From a virus, in the IMG/VR virus record IMGVR_UViG_3300025168_016169, positions 1 through 36,039 of that record: a stretch of 36,039 nt of DNA. One strand, 5' to 3'. The notes below the pieces were generated by a model. The model had not been told where the DNA came from. It did not search any database and was given only the letters and a program-made list of their open reading frames with translations. This document shows positions 1 through 7,107 of this stretch, in pieces. The translations under genes were made by a program, and so were the position numbers. Within the stretch, counting starts at the first letter, position 1. Each line of letters begins with the position of its first letter.

Positions 1-284
1 AATCGTTTAAAATTAGCTATAACTTGATCAAATAACTCCATTGCTTTATCTTCACCACAATATTTTGATAAGTGACCTCCAATTGAGGTATGATAAGTTA
101 ATTTACCATCACTCCAACCACCTGCTCCCAAAAAACCTGTCATTACTTCTTCAGGTTTACGTTCATGGGGTGATTTTCCCATATCAATTATAGTGATTTT
201 ATCACCAGGATACCCATTATCTACTAATTTGGTTGCAGCATTAACACCTGCTACACCTGCTCCTACAATTACTATTTTATCCAT
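1..284 (-). CDS. FAD-dependent dehydrogenase, COG2509-like (partial, cut by left edge)
   Basis: The first 94 residues are visible; the rest lies beyond the left edge. A Rossmann FAD-binding start is clear: strand KIVIVGAGVAG with glycines at 8, 10 and 13, then an acidic residue after the second strand (IIDMG, D34). Residues 54-69 read AGGWSDGKLTYHTSIG, which resembles the 'GAFSDGKL' segment of uncharacterised COG2509 FAD-dependent dehydrogenases. The expected role is a soluble flavin oxidoreductase of unknown substrate. It begins 28 bases after a strong terminator, so it probably has its own promoter and belongs to a different transcript from the virion genes. The ATG is preceded by AT-rich sequence with no Shine-Dalgarno. 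The FAD fold is secure; the subfamily is from remembered motif similarity. Confidence 0.75.
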   Translation of the reverse strand, partial: MDKIVIVGAGVAGVNAATKLVDNGYPGDKITIIDMGKSPHERKPEEVMTGFLGAGGWSDGKLTYHTSIGGHLSKYCGEDKAMELFDQVIANFKR

Positions 285-311
285 TTGTAAATTTTAATAC
301 GTTAATATAAT

Positions 312-344
312 AAAAAAAGTGACCTAATCCAAAGATTAGGCCAC
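312..344 (-). terminator. Rho-independent terminator for the leftward virion transcript
   Basis: On the minus strand an 11-bp stem with one mismatch (GTGGCCTAATC / GATTAGGTCAC) closes a TTTG loop and is followed directly by seven T residues. It lies between the stop of the gene at 402-989 and the start of the FAD gene. It is the only textbook intrinsic terminator I found in the window. Confidence 0.88.
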
Positions 345-401
345 AGCTCTAAAAAAAATTATTTAAATTCGACTGGCTAATGAATCAGTCTATATTTTAT
401 T

Positions 402-989
402 TTATCCAGCTATACTAGATATAAATGCTTTTACTTCACCTCCTTTAACAGCAGTTAAAGCAGCTTCTAATGTAGTCAAAGATAAGTTTTTAGCTTGAAG
501 TGCTTTTACAGCAGTTGCTCCTGAAATTACTAAGAATGTAGCTACTATAACATGAAATATAGCACTTGATATTTTATCAGCTTTAGCTTTATCTTTAATA
601 AATTTACTTACTATTCCTTTAATTGGAGCCATGTATAAATGATGTAAATCATCTGCTATACCTCCTAATTTTACCATCCATTTTTGGTATTCACTTTCAT
701 CTGTTGGCTTTTTACCTAAAACTTTTCTTACAGTATTACCTGCGGCTTTACCAAACTTAGCAACTAATCCCATTATAGCAGGAAGAGCAAGAGCAATACC
801 TGCTACTGTTAAAAGACCTTCATTTTGAGTTTTAGATTTTTTTTCTAATTCATCATCTAATGCTTTTAAAACACTACTCATTTCGTCTTTTAAATCATTT
901 ACTACTGCTTCTTCTTTAGCATCTTCTTCTTCACTTAAGATATTAACAATTTCTTCCTTAATAAGTTGTTTAAGTTTTAATTGTTTCAT
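402..989 (-). CDS. Tagged virion-type protein with two hydrophobic helices
   Basis: A 195-residue protein of unknown function. Residues 4-18 form an amphipathic tag (LKLKQLIKEEIVNIL) ending in I-K-E, similar to other proteins in this region. A charged, probably coiled-coil stretch follows (about 20-55), then a hydrophobic helix at about 59-78 (LLTVAGIALALPAIMGLVAK) and another at about 144-163 (FHVIVATFLVISGATAV). The start ATG overlaps the upstream stop as ATGA. It is the last gene before the terminator. The tag suggests head packaging and the helices suggest membrane contact, for example during DNA entry. A holin is possible but the long soluble parts argue against it. No family recognised with certainty. 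Confidence 0.7.
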   Translation of the reverse strand: MKQLKLKQLIKEEIVNILSEEEDAKEEAVVNDLKDEMSSVLKALDDELEKKSKTQNEGLLTVAGIALALPAIMGLVAKFGKAAGNTVRKVLGKKPTDESEYQKWMVKLGGIADDLHHLYMAPIKGIVSKFIKDKAKADKISSAIFHVIVATFLVISGATAVKALQAKNLSLTTLEAALTAVKGGEVKAFISSIAG

Positions 990-1246
990 TTTTTATATAT
1001 TTTTAATCTTAATTTATTATCTCCTTTTATAACACGATGAAAATGGTGTCTTGGTATAAATATAGGATCATTTAATGAAGTTGGCAATTCATTATCAAGT
1101 TGTATCTTCCAATTTGTTTCTCCAAGGATTTCTAAAGTTCGATCTTCATCATCACGATGCCATAACAATTCTATTGGATCTATATTTTCAGAAAATTCAC
1201 GAATAATATAGGAATCTGTAACTTTTATATCAGTGTAAGGTTTCAA
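986..1246 (-). CDS. Small cupin-like protein (TTG start)
   Basis: An 86-residue protein. Its second half has the proline-histidine pattern of a short cupin/RmlC-type beta-barrel: WHRDDEDR at about 29-36, then PIFIPRHHFHRVIKG at about 61-75. Similar small proteins are common in T4-like marine phages. No ATG exists in the frame, so the start is TTG at 1246, overlapping the upstream stop as TTGA; this points to translational coupling. The histidines could bind a metal, but no catalytic role can be assigned. Confidence 0.68.
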   Translation of the reverse strand: MKPYTDIKVTDSYIIREFSENIDPIELLWHRDDEDRTLEILGETNWKIQLDNELPTSLNDPIFIPRHHFHRVIKGDNKLRLKIYKK

Positions 1247-1677
1247 GACTTCTTTTTATATTGTGCTTTTTTAGTATTTTTTACAAACTGTTTACCTTTT
1301 TTACCTCCTCTAACTTTTTTAGCTACAGTTGATTTTCTTTCAGCTTTAGTTAAAGATTGTGCTTTAGCTTTAGGTAAACAACGAGTTGCAGCTTTACCTT
1401 TTTTCATTGTACCACAAGCTCCTGTTATATTACCTGAGGTATTGATACGTACCCATTTTTCTTTTTTAAACCAATCACGTAAAGATTCTTTAATTACATT
1501 ACGTATTTGTTCTTCTTTTAAACCTTTCCAAATAGATCCTTTTCTACATCTAACTACAGCACCTGATTTATAAGCAGAAGGTTTATCAAATTTACGATCA
1601 GCAATACGTAAACATCTGTCTCTCTTACTCTTTTTTTCAGTAAGAACTTCTTTAATTATTTTTTCTAATCTACCCAT
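1243..1677 (-). CDS. Basic two-module virion-type protein with N-terminal I-K-E tag
   Basis: The 144-residue protein starts at the ATG at 1677, which forms a TAATG overlap with the upstream stop; an ATG two codons earlier is less likely. It has three parts: a tag (MGRLEKIIKEVLTE, residues 1-14); a first module around residues 20-52 with two cysteines (22 and 44); and a second module from about 70 with cysteines 88 and 100 followed by a very basic tail (KKVRGGKKGKQF). The second module resembles a conserved phage domain I remember as DUF6321. An internal VIKESLRDWF (61-70) repeats the tag pattern exactly at the joint. The charge suggests nucleic-acid contact. Function unknown. Confidence 0.75.
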   Translation of the reverse strand: MGRLEKIIKEVLTEKKSKRDRCLRIADRKFDKPSAYKSGAVVRCRKGSIWKGLKEEQIRNVIKESLRDWFKKEKWVRINTSGNITGACGTMKKGKAATRCLPKAKAQSLTKAERKSTVAKKVRGGKKGKQFVKNTKKAQYKKKS

Positions 1678-3323
1678 TACCAAAACCCACTAAAGGATGA
1701 TTTTAAACCTAACAATTTAGCATAGCGAGGTAGTCTACAAGACCAATATCCTGCTTTTGTTCTATCTTTCTTTTGTGCACATTTATGTCTAGCGGCAAAT
1801 GCTCGTCTTGCTTTAGGATTATTAATTTTTGCTTTTAATCCACCAGAACCAAATGAAATTTTTTTTACTTTTTTAGTTTTAGGATCTCTAACATAAACAT
1901 AATATGCTTTAGAACCACCACGTTTTGGTTTTCCTATGGGTGGGTCCTTTTTCTTTTTCTTTTTAGCTTCTTGAAGAGAAAAATTTGATACTGATTTATA
2001 CCACTTTATTAGCTCACCATAAGTCATATCTAATGCTGGGTATTGGGGATTACTTTCAAGTTTAGCCAATTCTTTAGGATATTTTTTTAACATTTTTCTA
2101 ATAGCTTCTAATCTATATAAACCTTCTCCATCTCCATCCCATGTTCTTCTATCTATACCATAACTATAAGGCCCAGTGTATATGTTATCATCATCTTCCC
2201 AATCATCTTCTTCTTCCCAATCATCTTCCCAATCCAAATCTTCTGATTCATTCATAGATTTTCTATTTAAAAACTGTTGGAATCTTCTATTAACTTCTTG
2301 ATCTATAGATTTTTTTGTCCAACCTTTACCTGGAGAATTTTGGGCTATTTTTTCTACTTCTTTTCGAATTTTGTCTAAATCTTCTGATTCATTAACTGAT
2401 CTATCGATTACATACTCTTTATCCAATAAGTCGTCAGAGCTTGTATGCAAATGACGCTGGAGGTTTTCTTGGGCTTGGATATAAAGTTTATTTTGGGCTT
2501 TATTAATTCCTAAAGCCTCTACATGCCATTTATCACCATGTTTCATTTTGACATACTTTTCAGCAGCTGCGTAATCTTCTTTGGTTGGTTTAGTATCAAC
2601 AGCTTGACCAAATATTCTTTGAGCTTCTTTATATTCCCTGTCAATAATACGTTTCCAATCAATTTTTTCAATCCCCCAATCTAAATCTTCTGATTCATTC
2701 ATTAATCCTTTAGAAAACATTATAAAAGGATAATAAGCTCTATCATCATCATAATCTCTTTCATACTCAAAATTAGAAAGATCAGCATTTACTTTAAATC
2801 CTTTACTTTCAATAAAATCAACCATGTCATCAAACTCTTCATAAATATCTCCTTTGATTAATATAGATAATTTTTGATCACCAATTAATGAAGTTCTTAC
2901 ATTAAATTCTTTTTCAAATTCATTTTGTAATGTTTTTGGATCTACATTTTCATTTAACATAGGTAAATCTAAAGGTACTTTTTCACCTTCATACATTCCA
3001 TAATTACCTAAGTCAGTTTCTGATAGAATTTCTTTATCATCTTCATTTACATGAATAATTTCACGTAAATATAAATAACGTGCTTCTTGCCATAAATTAA
3101 GGAAAGATTCGGAACCATAACGAAATGTGTTTTCGGTTAGTGGGAGTTTATTTTGCACATGATATTGCAGATTTTCCGATAATATCATTTTAGGGGCTTT
3201 GCTTTCATTTAATAAGATACCTTCATTACCTACATTATCACAAGTATTGCAACCACAATTGCAATCTTTCTTTTTAGGTTGAGTAGATAATGCTTCTTTT
3301 ATTAAATTTGTTAAACGTGACAT
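1677..3323 (-). CDS. Modular tagged virion polyprotein-like protein with NESEDLD repeats
   Basis: A 548-residue protein built as a chain of short modules. It begins with MSRLTNLIKEAL (1-12), then a cysteine cluster CNCGCNTC (21-28). Joints of the form L/V/M-N-E lie at 38-40, 92-94, 123-125, 208-210, 310-312 and 357-359, and NESEDLD occurs three times (209-215, 311-317, 358-364). A D/E/W-rich stretch occupies about 359-380. The C-terminal domain (about 471-548) is basic and ends in an ARHKC...GYWSCR motif that I recall from other T4-like phages. The next gene starts in a TAATG overlap. I infer a head-packaged precursor that may be cut at the N-E joints; no enzyme activity is recognised. Confidence 0.75.
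   Translation of the reverse strand: MSRLTNLIKEALSTQPKKKDCNCGCNTCDNVGNEGILLNESKAPKMILSENLQYHVQNKLPLTENTFRYGSESFLNLWQEARYLYLREIIHVNEDDKEILSETDLGNYGMYEGEKVPLDLPMLNENVDPKTLQNEFEKEFNVRTSLIGDQKLSILIKGDIYEEFDDMVDFIESKGFKVNADLSNFEYERDYDDDRAYYPFIMFSKGLMNESEDLDWGIEKIDWKRIIDREYKEAQRIFGQAVDTKPTKEDYAAAEKYVKMKHGDKWHVEALGINKAQNKLYIQAQENLQRHLHTSSDDLLDKEYVIDRSVNESEDLDKIRKEVEKIAQNSPGKGWTKKSIDQEVNRRFQQFLNRKSMNESEDLDWEDDWEEEDDWEDDDNIYTGPYSYGIDRRTWDGDGEGLYRLEAIRKMLKKYPKELAKLESNPQYPALDMTYGELIKWYKSVSNFSLQEAKKKKKKDPPIGKPKRGGSKAYYVYVRDPKTKKVKKISFGSGGLKAKINNPKARRAFAARHKCAQKKDRTKAGYWSCRLPRYAKLLGLKSSFSGFW
2232..2699 (-). repeat. Three dispersed NESEDLD-coding repeats
   Basis: The heptapeptide NESEDLD is encoded at 2679-2699, 2373-2393 and 2232-2252 by nearly identical 21-base stretches. 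Each copy follows a hydrophobic residue (M, V, M), giving [M/V]-N-E-S-E-D-L-D, and each sits between modules of different sequence. The repeats look like duplicated linkers rather than repeats within a domain. Confidence 0.85.
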
Positions 3324-3325
3324 AT

Positions 3326-3335
3326 TAATAAATAT
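3326..3335 (-). promoter_or_regulatory. ATATTTATTA element upstream of the 548-residue protein gene
   Basis: The coding strand reads ATATTTATTA ending only 2 bases before the ATG at 3323. It is a one-base variant of the element at 7066, 24422, 27045, 31126 and 34121. The very short spacing would give a leaderless or missing 5' end, so this copy is a weaker promoter candidate. Confidence 0.3.
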
Positions 3336-3338
3336 TAT

Positions 3339-4502
3339 TTAAATATTAAATTTTTCTTTCCAAACAGGATTAATTATCCAATTATTATCTTCCATAATAT
3401 AACAAGCAGAATTTCCTCCTTTACCATATCCTCTAAGATGTAAACCTATATCAGCATCTAACTCATTAATAGGTTTTAAGTTATTTATAAAATTTTCAAT
3501 ACTATTAGGAACTTCTCCTTTAAAATAACAATTAGCTGTAGCTTCAGAGTCTTTACCAAATTTATTTGCGCCTGAGTATGCTTCATATTCTTGTTCAGGG
3601 GTTAATTCATAATTTGAGTTATAGGGTTTGGTTTTAATAAACCAATGCATATAAGGACTTCTTGTTCCTATTTTATTATCTTGTAATTTTTGATAAAAAT
3701 CAAGAATTATTTTTTTGCTATCTTCTAACCCTAATATTTGTTCAAATCTTGCAGGTAACATCCAGTTTTCTACAAAAGTAGCATTAGCAGCCTTTAAACT
3801 AATTTTTAAATCACCCCCATAAGGACTAATAGGTTTATTTAGTTTAACAAATACATCTGTTTTTGGATTACCTTTACCTTTAAATGTTGGGGCCCCAAGT
3901 CTTTCTATTTCATATTGTTTTTTGTCATAACTAAACTCATAATTTTTTCCAGATGTGTCAAATAAAAGTTTTACTATATCTTTTTCTTGTCCATGTCCTG
4001 CTTTAAAATTATTAAAAACATTTTCTTTAGTTTTACTATCTGGGTTAACATCTATAAATTCTATTTGTTTTCCTGATGGTTTTAAGATGTCTGTTAATCT
4101 AATTAAATATTCTTTATCTTTATAATTTATGCGTGTATAATATGAGGATCCCTTTTTAGTTAAATTAGATTCTTTATTATCTATAATTTTAAATTTTTCA
4201 CCTTTACCTAAATTGTCTACTATTTCAAAAGATTTAGGGTCAAATATAGGTGCATCCCTTTCAGTTTCAAAATCCATAGTATCAGAGCTATCATTTAACT
4301 CTATATATTTATAAAAAGCACCTGTTGGTTGACTATAATTTGTAGTTCTACCCCCTAAATTAGCTTCTTTTAAAGAAATAAATATTCCTCTTTCTTTTAA
4401 TAAACTTTCTAACATTAAAATATCCTGTTCATTTTCTATGTCAGGATATCCCTTAGGAAATTTGTATGCTATACCATGTAAAAATTTATCTAAAACGTCC
4501 AT
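3339..4502 (-). CDS. Possible PD-(D/E)XK-like nuclease in the virion-protein cluster
   Basis: A 387-residue protein. The middle resembles a restriction-endonuclease fold: GHGQEKDI (E173), PKTDVFVKL (D216) and DLKISLKAAN (S235-L236-K237). The spacing and the strand-strand-helix look fit a PD-(D/E)XK core with serine in place of the usual acidic residue before x-K. The N-terminus carries two L-K-E segments (ESLLKE 32-37, ISLKE 42-46) like the tags and joints of its neighbours. Its start is in a TAATG overlap with the gene at 4502-4975. It could be an injected or packaged nuclease; an inactive relative or unrelated fold remains possible. Confidence 0.5.
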   Translation of the reverse strand: MDVLDKFLHGIAYKFPKGYPDIENEQDILMLESLLKERGIFISLKEANLGGRTTNYSQPTGAFYKYIELNDSSDTMDFETERDAPIFDPKSFEIVDNLGKGEKFKIIDNKESNLTKKGSSYYTRINYKDKEYLIRLTDILKPSGKQIEFIDVNPDSKTKENVFNNFKAGHGQEKDIVKLLFDTSGKNYEFSYDKKQYEIERLGAPTFKGKGNPKTDVFVKLNKPISPYGGDLKISLKAANATFVENWMLPARFEQILGLEDSKKIILDFYQKLQDNKIGTRSPYMHWFIKTKPYNSNYELTPEQEYEAYSGANKFGKDSEATANCYFKGEVPNSIENFINNLKPINELDADIGLHLRGYGKGGNSACYIMEDNNWIINPVWKEKFNI

Positions 4503-4975
4503 TATGTTTCTGGTTCTTCAATTGGTGTTTCTTCTGTTGTAGGTTCTTCAGGTGGTGCTTCAGCACCTGCTTCAGGTTCAAATCCTTCTCCATCTTCTTC
4601 TCCTTCTTCAGTTTTAACTCCATATCTTAATATACGAGCTATTGACTCAGCAGCACGTTGTTCTTCTGGTAGATTTAATAAATAATATTTTTTGCCTTCA
4701 ACTTGGGCAATAAAACTTCTTTTGCCATAAATTAAATAAAATAGTTGATCATTTTTTAAATTAATTCGAAAAGTAGAAGGACGTGGTGCAACCCAATCAA
4801 TTGAAGCTACAAAACTATCATACTCAGGAGTTAAAAGATCTACAATAATAGCTTTTAATTCAGGAAATTTGGTTAATTCATCATATTGAACAGCTTCCTC
4901 AGGTGTAATAGTTCGATTAGAATATACCTGTTTAATTAAAATTTTTAATTTACTTTGTAGTGCTTCTCTAGTCAT
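4502..4975 (-). CDS. Small virion-type protein with acidic C-terminal tail
   Basis: A 157-residue protein. It starts with an amphipathic helix (ALQSKLKILIKQVY, 5-18) like the local tag but with Q in place of the final E. A globular middle follows (about 55-120: STFRINLKNDQLFYLI, then a strand-rich KRSFIAQVEGKKYYLLNLP). The last 35 residues are almost all E, P, T, A and G and should be disordered. Similar proteins occur in T4-like marine phages as putative structural proteins. Both ends are in TAATG overlaps, so it is translationally coupled to its neighbours. Function unknown. Confidence 0.65.
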   Translation of the reverse strand: MTREALQSKLKILIKQVYSNRTITPEEAVQYDELTKFPELKAIIVDLLTPEYDSFVASIDWVAPRPSTFRINLKNDQLFYLIYGKRSFIAQVEGKKYYLLNLPEEQRAAESIARILRYGVKTEEGEEDGEGFEPEAGAEAPPEEPTTEETPIEEPET

Positions 4976-6165
4976 TATCTAAGTTTAGAAAATATAGTTT
5001 CTGCTAATTTTTTTGATGGAGATACTAGTCTTCCATATGCTGATTGATCAGCAGATATTTTTAATGCACTATCTCCTGTAATAGCAGCTGATAAATAATC
5101 AATACTTTTATCTAATTCTTCAACATCTGCTTCAGTATCATCTTGACTTTTATCTACTTTTTCAGTAGCTTTAAGTATATCAAATAAAATAGGTTGTAAT
5201 TTTTCTATAGATTTTACTGTTTCAGGGTTTTCACTTAATTTTTTTACAACAGTTTCAACTACTTTTTTTTTGTTTTTTGCAGATAAATGACCCATAGATG
5301 GTTTAAGTTTTTCATTAATTACTCCTTCCTCACTTGCAACGTCTACCATTGCATCAATTTGAGGTTCTTTCATTTCAAAATCAAGATAGTGTTTTGCAGA
5401 AACTAACATACTTTTTGACTTAGTAATTTTTGTTTGCCACCAATGTGGAAAATCTACTTCACCATCCATTTCATCAAATTTATCAACCATTTTATAAAGC
5501 TCCATAGCATATTTTCCAATACGATATAAATCAGATTTTAACATTCCTGGTTCATCATCTGTATGGCCTATGTCAAGATCTTCATCTAATCCTTTAGCTT
5601 TTTTAAATCTTTCATAATCTGCTTGTCTTTTAGCATCTTCTTCTTTTCTTCTCTTTTCTAATGCCTTTCGATTTGCTCCAAAAGAATCTCCTAAATCTTT
5701 CATTAGTTGTCTCTCTTCATCACTCATCTTATCTTCTTCAGATATAGGTTCATCAGAAATTTCTTCAGATGGTGTTTCAAGTTCTTTTTGCATTGATTTT
5801 TCAATAGCAGCTCCTCTTTTCTTTTCATAATCAGAAAGCTTACCATCTTTATTTAAATCAGCTTTTTTAGGATTTTTTAAGGCATCTTTAACCATTTCTT
5901 TAAGTCTAATTAACATTGGACCAGCTGGTGTGTTTCCAATTTCTCCATCTACTCCATATCCACAAGTCCCTTCTTCGATTTCTTTTTCCATAGGTTTTTC
6001 TTCTGCTTGTTTTTTAACTTGTTTAACAGCTTTAGCGTATGCTACTTTTTCGGCTTCAGAGCCATATCTTTTAACCAATTTGTCTCTCCGAGTTCCAACT
6101 ATAGACAAAAAATTGTCATATATCTTTTTAGATTCCTCAGGAGAGAACGCTTCGGTTAGTTTCAT
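4975..6165 (-). CDS. Helical virion-type protein with one EF-hand loop
   Basis: A 396-residue, highly charged, mostly helical protein. Residues 103-114 (DLNKDGKLSDYE) are a perfect single EF-hand calcium loop: D1, N3, D5, G6, L8 and E12. A conserved aromatic segment lies in the middle (GHTDDEPGML from about 201, then EMDGEVDFPHWWQTKI), which I recall from other T4-like environmental phages. The C-terminal third is alpha-helical. The N-terminus (MKLTEAF) gives an early L-T-E. The setting among core-like and histone-like genes suggests a head-internal or structural protein, but the role is unknown. Confidence 0.65.
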   Translation of the reverse strand: MKLTEAFSPEESKKIYDNFLSIVGTRRDKLVKRYGSEAEKVAYAKAVKQVKKQAEEKPMEKEIEEGTCGYGVDGEIGNTPAGPMLIRLKEMVKDALKNPKKADLNKDGKLSDYEKKRGAAIEKSMQKELETPSEEISDEPISEEDKMSDEERQLMKDLGDSFGANRKALEKRRKEEDAKRQADYERFKKAKGLDEDLDIGHTDDEPGMLKSDLYRIGKYAMELYKMVDKFDEMDGEVDFPHWWQTKITKSKSMLVSAKHYLDFEMKEPQIDAMVDVASEEGVINEKLKPSMGHLSAKNKKKVVETVVKKLSENPETVKSIEKLQPILFDILKATEKVDKSQDDTEADVEELDKSIDYLSAAITGDSALKISADQSAYGRLVSPSKKLAETIFSKLR

Positions 6166-6168
6166 TTA

Positions 6169-6339
6169 TTAAGCTTTATCTTCAGCAGTTGATGTTCTTT
6201 TAAAATCAGCTGCTAGTTTTTTAATTTCATTAGCTGCTCTACGTGCACGCGTACGAGCTACTTTTGTTGTTTTTTCGTTTTCAGTTTCTAAAGTAACTAA
6301 TTGTTCTTTAACTGCTTCAATAATTTCATTTAAGTTCAT
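6169..6339 (-). CDS. Small Hc1/histone H1-like DNA-binding protein
   Basis: A 56-residue gene with ATG at 6339 and TAA at 6169. After a helical start (MNLNEIIEAVKEQL) comes TKVARTRARRAANEIKKLA, the basic 'TRARxAxxEIKKLA' pattern of Bacteroidota histone H1-like (Hc1 family) proteins. The usual family length is about 55-65 residues, so it looks complete. It should bind and compact DNA. It lies between the acidic core-like protein (6368) and the EF-hand protein (4975), four bases before the latter's ATG. This fits a DNA-packing role in the head or on host DNA. The family match is by remembered motif only. Confidence 0.65.
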   Translation of the reverse strand: MNLNEIIEAVKEQLVTLETENEKTTKVARTRARRAANEIKKLAADFKRTSTAEDKA

Positions 6340-6367
6340 AGTTTTTATTTTTTATAGATTTTATTAT

Positions 6368-7051
6368 TTATTCTTCTCCTCCAATGTATTCACCTACAAA
6401 GAATTTTAAGGTGTTTCCTATTTGAGTAGTAAGTTTTTCATTATCCATTGCTTTGGATACTTTTAAAGCTGAAATTAAATGATCCATTAGATCACCTTCA
6501 TCACCTTCCATATCAGCAGCAATATCTTCAATTCCACCTCCAGTTTCAGTTTCTTCTTCTGCTTCAACTTCAACCTCTTCTTCAGGTGCTTCTTCAGGTG
6601 CTTCTTCTTCTTTTTCTTCTTCTTCTTCTTCTTCCTTAGCTTCTTCTAAAGATTCTTCCTCACTTAATTCGTTAATAATCATTTCACGAATTTTTGATTT
6701 AAGGTCTTCTTTTTCATCTTTCATACCATCAAGATAACCTTCTTCTTCAGCATCAGTACGGGCATCTTCTTTTAAAATATAATCACCATGTCTATGTTTT
6801 TCAACAGATGACATTTTTTTAAGAACACCCATTAAATCTTTTTTTTCTGCTCCTAATTTTTTAGCAGCAGCTACTAATGGTTTTAAACCAGCAGCTCCAC
6901 CTTCTTTTTTAAGTACAGATTTAATAGTTTTTTCTAATTTGCTTTTATCAAATTTTTCTTTTTTTTCTTTTGCTTCTTTTAAAAAAGGATTTGAATTTTC
7001 AATGGTTTTATTATCCGTTAGAAATTTCTTTAAATTAAAGTTATCTTTCAT
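6368..7051 (-). CDS. Acidic prohead-core-like protein
   Basis: A 227-residue protein with a basic, helical first half (KSKLEKTIKSVLKKEGG; KPLVAAAKKLGAEKKDLMGVLKK) and a strongly acidic centre (about 125-172, runs of up to seven E). A C-terminal amphipathic domain follows (about 185-227, MDHLISALKVSKAMDNEKL...). It has several I/L-x-E sites, for example LKE at 24-26 and LSE at 128-130. T4 scaffold and core proteins have this low-complexity acidic, helical character and are cut by the prohead protease. I infer a core or internal head protein; there is no direct sequence match. A promoter-like element precedes it at 7066. Confidence 0.6.
   Translation of the reverse strand: MKDNFNLKKFLTDNKTIENSNPFLKEAKEKKEKFDKSKLEKTIKSVLKKEGGAAGLKPLVAAAKKLGAEKKDLMGVLKKMSSVEKHRHGDYILKEDARTDAEEEGYLDGMKDEKEDLKSKIREMIINELSEEESLEEAKEEEEEEEKEEEAPEEAPEEEVEVEAEEETETGGGIEDIAADMEGDEGDLMDHLISALKVSKAMDNEKLTTQIGNTLKFFVGEYIGGEE
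6550..6660 (-). repeat. Glu-coding GAA/GAG low-complexity tract
   Basis: A purine-rich microsatellite-like run on the coding strand (CTT repeats on the plus strand) encodes the poly-Glu centre of the acidic protein. Such tracts vary in length by slippage. The repeat keeps frame with codons throughout. Confidence 0.85.
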
Positions 7052-7065
7052 TTTAAAATATTTTG

Positions 7066-7075
7066 TTATAAATAT
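7066..7075 (-). promoter_or_regulatory. ATATTTATAA promoter-like element
   Basis: The coding strand reads ATATTTATAA, 14 bases before the ATG at 7051, in a 56-base gap between genes. It matches identical elements at 24422, 27045, 31126 and 34121. The proposed role is a late-promoter -10 element for the gp55-like sigma factor. Confidence 0.5.
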
Positions 7076-7107
7076 ATAAAGCTAATACATACTACAGGAA
7101 AGTAATA

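Noticed and set aside
1054-1063. ATATTTATA-like sequence inside the cupin-like gene, and similar in-gene copies near 2830, 10730 and 30224
   Set aside because: They encode ordinary residues in conserved reading frames (for example PIFIPR) and are not close to gene starts, so they are taken as chance in AT-rich DNA.
5930-6172. 80-codon plus-strand open frame
   Set aside because: Antisense shadow of the EF-hand protein gene; no independent evidence.
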